Notes under the pieces: model-generated
Databases searched by the model: none
What the model was told of the DNA's origin: nothing
What the model saw: the letters and a program-made list of their open reading frames with translations, nothing else
Made by a program: the position numbers and the translations under genes
Assembly (NCBI RefSeq): GCF_002797355.1
Contig: NZ_KZ454939.1
Span: 1,149,828-1,213,827 of the forward strand
Reading direction: 5' to 3'
Length of the DNA stretch: 64,000 bases
Source: Bacillus xiapuensis
GTDB taxonomy: Bacteria > Bacillota > Bacilli > Bacillales > Domibacillaceae
Shown here: positions 57,347-64,000 of the stretch, one piece after another
How the letters are laid out: each line of letters begins with the position of its first letter
Numbering within the stretch: position 1 is the first letter of the stretch

Positions 57347-59014
57347 TTGGGTAAGAAGAAAAACGAAATAATTAAAGTGATTCCGCTTGGCGGAGTAGGT
57401 GAAATTGGAAAGAATATGACGGTCATCGAAGTTGACCAGGAGATCTTTGTGGTTGATGCGGGATTGATGTTCCCGGAAAACGAAATGCTCGGGATCGATA
57501 CGGTCATTCCCGATATTTCTTATTTAATCGAAAATAAAGAGCGCGTAAAAGGAATTTTTCTTACTCATGGACATGAAGACGCGATTGGAGCTTTAGGCTA
57601 TGTGCTGAAGAAAGTAAAAGCGCCGGTGTATGGAACGAAACTGACGATTGCTTTGGCGAAGATGCGCTTGCGTGAAGAAAACGTTAAAGATGAAGTGAAG
57701 TACTACACCGTTCATTCGGATTCCAAGCTTCGGTTTGAAGGGGTGGATGTCACATTCTTCCGTACAACGCACAGCATTCCTGATTCACTCGGTGTTGCGA
57801 TTTTAACTTCAGAAGGGGCGATTGTTCATACCGGAGAATTTAAATTTGATCAGGCGGCTAAAGGCTTTTATGAACCGGACATCGGCAAGATGGCTCAGTT
57901 AGGCCGCAATGGTGTCTTTATGCTGTTGTCTGATTCAACGGAAGCAGAGCGCCCCGGACATACAACGTCTGAATCTGTGGTTGCTGGCCAGTTATCCGAT
58001 GCGTTTCATTCGGCGAAAGGGCGGGTGATTGTAGCTTCCTTTGCTTCCAATCTTGTCCGCATTCAGCAAGTATTTGATGCCGCTTATGAAAACGGCCGGA
58101 AAGTGGCAATCAGCGGAAGAAGCTTGCAGCGCGTCAATGATATTGCCATCAAGCTGGGCTATTTAAATGTCAAAGAGGATGTGCTAATTAGCCTGCAGGA
58201 AATCTCTGAATACCCGGATCACAAAGTGGTCATTTTAACGACAGGTGTTCAGGGCGAGCCAATCGAAGCATTGCAGAAGATGGCCAAAGGGGCGAATAAG
58301 CATGTCAAAATCAAACAAAACGATACCGTGTTGCTGACGGCGACGCCATCCCCTGGATTGGAGCTTCTGATGGCTAAAACCGTCAATCTTCTTTACCGCG
58401 CCGGAGCGACCGTATTAACAGGGGACCGCAAAGTTCATGTATCGGGACACGGCTTTCAGGAAGATTTGAAGTTTATGCTGAACATCATGAAACCGCGTTT
58501 CTTTGTTCCAATTCAAGGGGAGTACCGCATGCTGAAATCTCATGCGAAACTAGCTGTGCAGACAGGCGTGCCAGAAGAGAATATTTATATTCCCGAAAAA
58601 GGAGACGTCATCGAGTATAAGAACAATAAGCTTCGCGTCACTTCAAAGGTTTCAGCTGGAAATGTGCTGATTGACGGCATTGGCGTAGGAGATGTCGGCA
58701 ATATCGTTTTGCGGGACCGGAAGCTGCTTTCTCAAGATGGCATCTTTATAGTAGTGATTACATTAAGCAAAAAAGCAAAGAAAATAGTCTCCGGTCCAGA
58801 AATTATATCTCGCGGCTTTGTCTATGTGAGGGAATCCGAAAAATTAATGGATGAATCCACTAAGCTGGTCACTGACATTGTCGAAAAGAATATGGCTGGT
58901 GAATCGTTTGAATGGGCCAGCATTAAACAGGATGTCAGAGACCAGCTTAATACATTTTTATTTGAAAGAACAAAACGCCGCCCAATGATCCTGCCAATAA
59001 TCATGGAAGTATAA
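57347..59014 (+). CDS. rnjB: Ribonuclease J2
   Basis: Beta-CASP metallo-beta-lactamase ribonuclease that partners RNase J1 in mRNA decay. The metal motif reads LTHGHEDAIGALGYVL, so the final His of the canonical HxHxDH is Ala. That degeneration is typical of J2 and points to weak catalysis. The beta-CASP region (GHGFQEDLKFMLNIMKPRFF) and C-terminal domain are intact. The start is TTG 57347, 9 bases after AGGAGG; it has 555 residues. Confidence 0.95.
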   Translation: MGKKKNEIIKVIPLGGVGEIGKNMTVIEVDQEIFVVDAGLMFPENEMLGIDTVIPDISYLIENKERVKGIFLTHGHEDAIGALGYVLKKVKAPVYGTKLTIALAKMRLREENVKDEVKYYTVHSDSKLRFEGVDVTFFRTTHSIPDSLGVAILTSEGAIVHTGEFKFDQAAKGFYEPDIGKMAQLGRNGVFMLLSDSTEAERPGHTTSESVVAGQLSDAFHSAKGRVIVASFASNLVRIQQVFDAAYENGRKVAISGRSLQRVNDIAIKLGYLNVKEDVLISLQEISEYPDHKVVILTTGVQGEPIEALQKMAKGANKHVKIKQNDTVLLTATPSPGLELLMAKTVNLLYRAGATVLTGDRKVHVSGHGFQEDLKFMLNIMKPRFFVPIQGEYRMLKSHAKLAVQTGVPEENIYIPEKGDVIEYKNNKLRVTSKVSAGNVLIDGIGVGDVGNIVLRDRKLLSQDGIFIVVITLSKKAKKIVSGPEIISRGFVYVRESEKLMDESTKLVTDIVEKNMAGESFEWASIKQDVRDQLNTFLFERTKRRPMILPIIMEV

Positions 59015-59094
59015 AATCATAAAAAACCATTCTTGGCCTCAGTGCTCATGCCCTTCCCAGCAGAGGGAGTGAGAATGGCGCCATAAGAGGATTG

Positions 59095-59119
59095 AAAAGA
59101 GCCCCAGGGCTCTTTTTTT
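59095..59119 (+). terminator. Intrinsic terminator after rnjB
   Basis: AAAAGAGCC (59095-59103) pairs with GGCTCTTTT (59108-59116) around CCAG, followed by T to 59119. Confidence 0.9.
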
Positions 59120-59200
59120 CTGTCTTCGCAGCCTTGAAAGGATAAATTCAGAAAAAATGAGAAAGATATTCTTATTCAAGAATGAAAGGAGCAGATGGAG

Positions 59201-59950
59201 TTGGATACGGATCAGGATAGAAAGAGAATGGAGGCTGGAGCGGAGCCTAAAGAAACACAGGAAAAAACAGAATCCGCTTTAATGGAAAAGATTCAGCAGC
59301 TTGGCCAAACGAACGTTCCGCAAATGGCTAAGGATACATCCGTTCATTGTTTGACCATTATCGGTCAAATTGAAGGGCATTTGCAGCTACCTCCCCAAAA
59401 TAAAACGACCAAGTATGAACATGTGATTCCGCAAATTGTAGCCATTGAGCAAAATCCTGATATTAAAGGGCTGCTTGTGATCTTAAACACGGTTGGCGGG
59501 GATGTGGAAGCAGGGCTTGCCATTTCCGAAATGCTCGCATCTTTATCGAAACCGACCGTTTCTATCGTGCTCGGCGGCGGCCATTCCATTGGTGTGCCGA
59601 TTGCAGTCTCTTGCGACTACAGCTTTATTGCTGAAACCGCTACAATGACGATTCATCCTATTCGCTTAACTGGATTGGTCATCGGCGTTCCTCAAAGCTT
59701 TGAGTATTTAGATAAAATGCAGGAACGCGTCGTTAAATTTGTCACCAGACATTCGGGCATTCAAGAGCAAGCGTTTAGAGATTTAATGCTGGCGAAAGGC
59801 AATTTAACGAGAGATATCGGTACGAATGTGGTTGGTAAAGATGCGGTCAACTACGGTTTGATCAATGAAGTCGGAGGAATTGGCGAGGCGATGAAAAAAC
59901 TGAATAAATTCATTCAAGAGAATGAAACAGAAAGCAAGATGATCCAATGA
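59201..59950 (+). CDS. tepA: TepA, ClpP-like serine peptidase
   Basis: ClpP-fold protein (YmfB/TepA), reported to aid protein export and SASP degradation in spores. The polar N-terminal ~40 residues are followed by the Clp fold; the nucleophile Ser is in [12 protein letters not shown], with [17 protein letters not shown] nearby. ATG 59195 lies only 3 bases after AAAGGAG (59185-59191), whereas TTG 59201 has a 9-base spacer. I favour the TTG (249 residues). Confidence 0.92.
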   Translation: MDTDQDRKRMEAGAEPKETQEKTESALMEKIQQLGQTNVPQMAKDTSVHCLTIIGQIEGHLQLPPQNKTTKYEHVIPQIVAIEQNPDIKGLLVILNTVGGDVEAGLAISEMLASLSKPTVSIVLGGGHSIGVPIAVSCDYSFIAETATMTIHPIRLTGLVIGVPQSFEYLDKMQERVVKFVTRHSGIQEQAFRDLMLAKGNLTRDIGTNVVGKDAVNYGLINEVGGIGEAMKKLNKFIQENETESKMIQ

Positions 59951-60150
59951 TTTTATATACCACGATGCCTCAAGAACATATTTTCCCGCATGATTTTACA
60001 TCGGAGGAACTCGAGCTGATCTCCTGGAATGGCATTCCTCTTTATGCGGAGCGCGCCGATCACCAATATCGGGTCATTCGAATCGTCAGCACCGATCCAT
60101 CTCATTATTTGAACGACTCCCTTACACCCGGAAGCATGATTTCTCGTTAA
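59947..60150 (+). CDS. ylzJ: YlzJ-like small protein
   Basis: 67 residues starting [14 protein letters not shown], with ending [23 protein letters not shown] overlaps the tepA stop (ATGA), implying coupling. The gene is conserved between tepA and spoIIIE in Bacillus. Its function is unknown and it has no TM segment. Confidence 0.88.
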   Translation: MILYTTMPQEHIFPHDFTSEELELISWNGIPLYAERADHQYRVIRIVSTDPSHYLNDSLTPGSMISR

Positions 60151-60177
60151 ACAGTATTAGAAGGATGCGAACAAATA

Positions 60178-60222
60178 TGCTATAATAAAGAAAGCAGCCA
60201 AAGCGGCTGCTTTCTTACTTTT
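60178..60222 (+). terminator. Extended -10 element fused to a terminator-like hairpin
   Basis: TGC-TATAAT (60178-60186) is followed after one base by AAGAAAGCAGCC (60188-60199), loop AAAGC, GGCTGCTTTCTT (60205-60216), ACTTTT. The hairpin is a good terminator for tepA-ylzJ. A transcript from the -10 would start within its left arm and so escape full folding. The -35 is weak. Confidence 0.6.
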
Positions 60223-60253
60223 ATGTAATAATCTATGGAGTAGGTGGTTGGCC

Positions 60254-62602
60254 ATGACTCGAAAAAGAAAGAAATCGTCTAGACGGACTAAGAAATCGCC
60301 GCAAATAAAAGAGGCATTAAAGCTTGAACTTATCGGCATAATATTAATTGCTTTGAGTCTAATAGGAATCATTCAGCTAGGAGCAGTAGGAAAAGCATTT
60401 GTTTATTTTTTTCGCTTTTTTTTCGGCCAATGGTATATGCTGGGGTTTATCGGAACCATCCTATACGGTACCTACATAATGGTTAAACGGGAAAGACCGC
60501 TTCTATTTCAGCGCAGGCAGGCGGGCGTGTATATTGTTGTCATCAGCCTGTTGCTATTAAGCCACGTAAAGCTGTTTGAGCTGTTAGGAAATGGCCGTTT
60601 ATTTGCCGAACCTAGCGTTTTGGTCAATACGTGGAAGCTGTATTGGCTGGAAGTGAAGGAAGGGGCTCGCTTAACGAGCGATCTCGGAGGCGGGATGATT
60701 GGAGCGGTTTTGTTTTCTGTCTCGCATTTTTTATTTGATACGTTAGGCACCCGAATTCTAAGCTTTGTTCTCATAATGATCGGTTTAATTTTAATAACGG
60801 GAAAATCGGCGGGAGAATTATTCAGTCAACTGTCTGCCGCTGTCAAGAAAAACATTCAAAAGCAATGGCGAGCCTTCCGGCAAGATTTAAAGGACTGGCA
60901 AAGCGAGAGGCAAACCCGCGCCCGCAAACAAGCGGAGAAAGATGAAGCAGCTGATCGCACCGTCAAGATCAAGGGGGTGTCCTCGTCTTCGGCGGCAAGC
61001 GAGGAAGAGGAGTTTGACCATTCCGATCCAATTATTTCAAGCTTTTCGGAACGGGCATATACAGAGGAACCGCATGCGGACAAAGAGCCAGCGGAGCCTG
61101 GCAAAAAATCAGCTGCAAAAGCGGGGGGAAAAGAGGAAGATGCGCCGGCAATCTCCTTTACTGAAGTGGAAAATAAAGATTATCAGCTGCCGCCGCTTAA
61201 ATTGCTGAAAAGGCCGAAGCAAACAGATCAAAGCAGGGAATACCAGCAAATTCATGCGAATGCCGCCAAGCTTGAAAGAACGTTCCAAAGCTTTGGTGTA
61301 AAGGCCAAGGTCACTCAGGTTCATCTTGGGCCTGCTGTTACAAAATATGAAGTTCACCCGGACGTGGGCGTAAAGGTAAGCAAGATTGTTAGCTTAAGTG
61401 ACGATTTGGCATTGGCTCTTGCTGCCAAAGATATTCGGATGGAGGCACCCATCCCGGGCAAATCGGCCATCGGCATTGAAGTGCCCAATTCGGAGGTGGC
61501 CGTTGTGTCCCTGCGGGAAGTCGTGGAAGCCAATGCCCATAAAAAGCCAGAATCGAAGCTGCTGATTGCTTTCGGCCGCGATATTACGGGAGAAGCGGTT
61601 TCAACGGAATTAAATAAAATGCCGCATTTACTCGTTGCAGGAGCAACGGGCAGCGGCAAAAGTGTTTGCATCAACGGAATTATTACCAGCATTTTGATGA
61701 GAGCGAAGCCTCATGAAGTGAAAATGATGATGATCGACCCTAAAATGGTGGAATTGAATGTATATAACGGTATTCCCCATCTGCTGGCACCCGTTGTTAC
61801 AGATCCAAAAAAAGCCTCCCAGGCCTTAAAGAAGGTCGTCGGTGAAATGGAGCGGCGCTATGATCTATTCTCCCATAGCGGAACAAGAAATATCGAAGGC
61901 TATAATGAACATATTAAGCGCCATAATGCAGCAACGGGAGAAAAACAGCCGCTTCTTCCATATATCGTCGTGATTGTGGATGAGCTGGCTGACTTGATGA
62001 TGGTTGCGTCTAAAGATGTGGAAGATTCGATTACGCGATTAGCTCAGATGGCTCGGGCGGCCGGCATTCATCTCATCATTGCCACACAGCGCCCGTCCGT
62101 TGATGTCATCACGGGTGTGATCAAAGCTAATATCCCATCGAGAGTTGCTTTTGCTGTTTCTTCGATGACTGATTCAAGAACGATCCTTGACATGGGCGGA
62201 GCCGAAAAGCTGTTAGGACGCGGGGATATGCTCTTCCATCCGGTAGGCTCTTCCAAACCCGTGCGAATACAGGGGGCCTTCTTATCTGATGAAGAAGTGG
62301 AGGATGTAGTGAACTTTGTCATCTCCCAGCAGAAAGCGCAATATCAGGAGAGTATGATTCCTGAAGATGTGCCGGAGACGAAGGATGAAGTGGAAGATGA
62401 ATTATATGATGAAGCTGTTCATCTTGTAGCTGAAATGCAGACAGCATCCGTTTCGATGCTTCAGCGCCGATTCCGCATCGGCTACAGCCGGGCGGCAAGG
62501 CTGATTGATGAAATGGAGCTTCGCGGGGTAGTGGGTCCCTATGAAGGCAGCAAGCCGAGAAATGTGCTGATTTCTAAACCGTCAGAGGAACAGTCTCCAT
62601 AA
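60254..62602 (+). CDS. spoIIIE: SpoIIIE/FtsK family DNA translocase
   Basis: Pumps the chromosome into the forespore and clears DNA from septa. Four N-terminal TM segments (to about residue 180), a charged linker, then the RecA-like motor: Walker [12 protein letters not shown] (about residue 460), Walker [36 protein letters not shown]. The gamma winged-helix at the C-terminus ([20 protein letters not shown]) reads polar DNA motifs. The start is ATG 60254, 6 bases after TAGGTGG. It has 782 residues. Confidence 0.97.
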   Translation: MTRKRKKSSRRTKKSPQIKEALKLELIGIILIALSLIGIIQLGAVGKAFVYFFRFFFGQWYMLGFIGTILYGTYIMVKRERPLLFQRRQAGVYIVVISLLLLSHVKLFELLGNGRLFAEPSVLVNTWKLYWLEVKEGARLTSDLGGGMIGAVLFSVSHFLFDTLGTRILSFVLIMIGLILITGKSAGELFSQLSAAVKKNIQKQWRAFRQDLKDWQSERQTRARKQAEKDEAADRTVKIKGVSSSSAASEEEEFDHSDPIISSFSERAYTEEPHADKEPAEPGKKSAAKAGGKEEDAPAISFTEVENKDYQLPPLKLLKRPKQTDQSREYQQIHANAAKLERTFQSFGVKAKVTQVHLGPAVTKYEVHPDVGVKVSKIVSLSDDLALALAAKDIRMEAPIPGKSAIGIEVPNSEVAVVSLREVVEANAHKKPESKLLIAFGRDITGEAVSTELNKMPHLLVAGATGSGKSVCINGIITSILMRAKPHEVKMMMIDPKMVELNVYNGIPHLLAPVVTDPKKASQALKKVVGEMERRYDLFSHSGTRNIEGYNEHIKRHNAATGEKQPLLPYIVVIVDELADLMMVASKDVEDSITRLAQMARAAGIHLIIATQRPSVDVITGVIKANIPSRVAFAVSSMTDSRTILDMGGAEKLLGRGDMLFHPVGSSKPVRIQGAFLSDEEVEDVVNFVISQQKAQYQESMIPEDVPETKDEVEDELYDEAVHLVAEMQTASVSMLQRRFRIGYSRAARLIDEMELRGVVGPYEGSKPRNVLISKPSEEQSP

Positions 62603-62609
62603 AACAAGG

Positions 62610-62645
62610 GCCGGCTGAAAGCAGCAGCTAGCAGTCGGCTTTTGG
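62610..62645 (+). terminator. Intrinsic terminator after spoIIIE
   Basis: GCCGGCTG pairs with CAGTCGGC (one G-T) around a 14-base loop, followed by TTTTGG. Placed at about 62611-62644. Confidence 0.7.
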
Positions 62646-62703
62646 TTATCCTAAATGCAGACTCACTTTATTTGACTGCCGGATGATCAATCTGAAATCA
62701 TCT

Positions 62704-62750
62704 TTTCAAACTGTATTAAAAGGGAATATAATACCTATCATTACAATTGT
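62704..62750 (+). promoter_or_regulatory. ymfC promoter with a downstream palindrome
   Basis: TTTCAA (62704-62709) and TATAAT (62727-62732) are 17 bases apart. ACAATTGT (62743-62750) is a perfect 8-base palindrome near the expected start point and could be an operator for a GntR protein; that is a guess. Confidence 0.5.
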
Positions 62751-62781
62751 CATCAGACGTCACAGGAAAGCAGGTGGTTAC

Positions 62782-63507
62782 ATGACGATCAAGTCAGATA
62801 ATAGACATCTATATTTACAGATCATCGATCGCTTGAAGCGGGATATAGAAGCGGGAGTGTACAAGGGAAAAGAAAAGCTCCCCTCAGAATTCGAACTGGC
62901 CAAACAGCTCGGAGTCAGCCGGGCGACATTAAGGGAAGCTTTGCGCATTCTGGAAGAGGAAAATGTGATCACCCGAAGGCATGGGGTCGGCACCTTTGTT
63001 AATGCCAAGCCGCTGTTTACCTCGGGAATCGAACAATTATCAAGCGTTACGGATATGATTATTCAAGCAGGGATGGAGCCGGGTACGATCTTTTTAAGCT
63101 CCAACATCGAAAGCCCGACAGAGGAGGATATGAAGCGGTTTGGCAGTGAACCGGATGAGGACATTATCATTATTGAAAGAGTTCGTACAGCTAATGGGGA
63201 GCCCGTCGTTTATTGTCTGGATAAAATTCCAGTCAAGCTCTTTCCAAAGGAATACAATTACGACGATGAATCGCTATTTTCCGTGTTAGACCGTATTGGA
63301 AACCGGAAAATTTCTTATGCGGTCGCGCATATTGAACCATTCGGCTTTCATGAAAAGGTGTCGCCGATTTTGCAGTGTGATCCGGAAACCGCTTTGTTAT
63401 TATTAAAGCAGCTTCATTTTGATGATTCGGACGTTCCCATTCTCTATTCAATGAATTATTTTAAGGCGGATAAGTTTAGATTTCATGTGATGAGAAAACG
63501 GATCTAG
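62782..63507 (+). CDS. ymfC: YmfC, GntR-family (HutC subfamily) transcription regulator
   Basis: N-terminal winged HTH ([52 protein letters not shown]) followed by a UTRA ligand-binding domain (about residues 90-240, [20 protein letters not shown]). It has 241 residues from ATG 62782, after AGGTGG. The effector and targets are unknown. In Bacillus the gene always follows spoIIIE. Confidence 0.94.
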   Translation: MTIKSDNRHLYLQIIDRLKRDIEAGVYKGKEKLPSEFELAKQLGVSRATLREALRILEEENVITRRHGVGTFVNAKPLFTSGIEQLSSVTDMIIQAGMEPGTIFLSSNIESPTEEDMKRFGSEPDEDIIIIERVRTANGEPVVYCLDKIPVKLFPKEYNYDDESLFSVLDRIGNRKISYAVAHIEPFGFHEKVSPILQCDPETALLLLKQLHFDDSDVPILYSMNYFKADKFRFHVMRKRI

Positions 63508-63954
63508 TCTTTTATCCCGCTGTAAAATGCCTTTCGGTCTCTTCCTTTAAGGACGGCGTCAGCAACGAAAGCCGAAGCGGGAGAACGAGGCATCTAAAGG
63601 CGCTGCAGCAGAACGCTGCGGCGGGTTAGTCTGGGTTCTTCTTTTCAAGCAGCGGGGATGAAGAAAACTCCGCTGCTTGAAGGTCACTTTACATAAAATC
63701 TATGCGGACGCCTACCGTGTTATGCCGAGCAGAAAATGAGAAAAGCCGTCCGTCCGCGGGCGTTTTTTTGTTAAGAACAGATGGGAAAAAGCCGCTGAAA
63801 CTCTCTTTCCAAAGAGAGCTCAGCGTGCAGTTCAATGTTCAACCAGCCGGCACTCGTGTATAGTGAAATTAAGTTTTTAATAATTGCGGGCATGAAGAAG
63901 GGCTTTATCGGATAGAAATATAGACATAGATGCATGGATAAGGAGGATCTTTAC
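63508..63954 (+). other. 447-base intergenic region with several strong hairpins
   Basis: No gene seen. There is a 14-bp hairpin TTCAAGCAGCGGGG (63644-63657) / CTCCGCTGCTTGAA (63668-63681, one G-T) without U-tract. A GC-rich stretch ends GGGCGTTTTTTT (about 63757-63768) and looks like a terminator, pairing with GGACGCC near 63706. Another hairpin, GCTGA-AA-CTCTCTTT / AAAGAGAG-C-TCAGC (63794-63824), has a two-base apex. A weak -10 TATAGT is at 63859-63864. Confidence 0.55.
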
Positions 63955-64000
63955 GTGACTTTAGTGGATGAAATAGTAAAAAAGAAAAAAGGATATACCC
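63955..64000 (+). CDS. Start of an unidentified protein (3' end outside window)
   Basis: AAGGAGG (63940-63946) is followed 8 bases later by GTG 63955, reading MTLVDEIVKKKKGYT to the window edge. The ribosome site makes a real gene likely. Fifteen residues are too few to name it; the N-terminus is basic and has no signal peptide or lipobox so far. Confidence 0.55.
   Translation, partial: MTLVDEIVKKKKGYT

Overview
The window is a 64 kb stretch of core chromosome from a motile, endospore-forming member of the Bacillaceae (Firmicutes). The evidence is gene content and order. It carries a fla/che operon in the Bacillus subtilis arrangement, then the rpsB-tsf-pyrH-frr-uppS-cdsA-dxr-rasP-proS-polC block, the rimP-nusA-infB-rbfA-truB-ribF block, rpsO-pnp, and the dpaAB-asd-dapG-dapA-rnjB-tepA-spoIIIE-ymfC block. 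Nearly every gene is on the + strand. Start codons are often TTG or GTG with strong AGGAGG-like ribosome binding sites, and many starts were set here from the position of that site rather than from the longest open frame. No insertion sequence, prophage, CRISPR array, tRNA or rRNA gene was seen.

Region 1 (1-25401) is a flagellum and chemotaxis operon. It opens inside fliF and runs through fliG-H-I-J, ylxF, fliK, flgD, flgE, swrD, fliL, fliM, fliY, cheY, the export genes fliO-P-Q-R, flhB and flhA, flhF-flhG, cheB-A-W-C-D, sigD and swrB. Two small genes lie beside sigD. Most genes overlap or abut. Region 2 (25402-39198) holds translation factors, the isoprenoid and phospholipid genes uppS, cdsA, dxr and rasP, then proS and polC. 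Region 3 (39199-46496) is the nusA-infB operon followed by truB-ribF. Region 4 (46497-51848) is rpsO, pnp, ylxY and mlpA. Region 5 (51849-57002) joins dipicolinate synthase, read from a likely sigma-K promoter, to asd-dapG-dapA, so lysine/diaminopimelate and spore dipicolinate synthesis sit together. Region 6 (57003-64000) has rnjB, tepA, ylzJ, spoIIIE, ymfC, a structured 447-base gap and the first codons of one more gene.

The genes are ordinary; the unusual signals lie between or at the edges of genes. The strongest are these. (1) infB appears to have lost its conserved N-terminal domain. A decayed relic (lost start, one frameshift, one in-frame TGA) can be aligned in 41729-41858, and a TTG start with its own ribosome binding site takes over inside the old coding sequence. 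(2) In the swrD leader a perfect 12-bp hairpin lies between the Shine-Dalgarno sequence and the TTG start; only if the hairpin is looped out is the spacing normal. (3) A promoter and interrupted-U-tract terminator precede rimP-nusA, which fits NusA autoregulation. (4) An 85-nt hairpin between rbfA and truB competes with an intrinsic terminator. (5) An intrinsic terminator stands 35 bases ahead of the essential polC gene. I found no clearly new multi-gene system.
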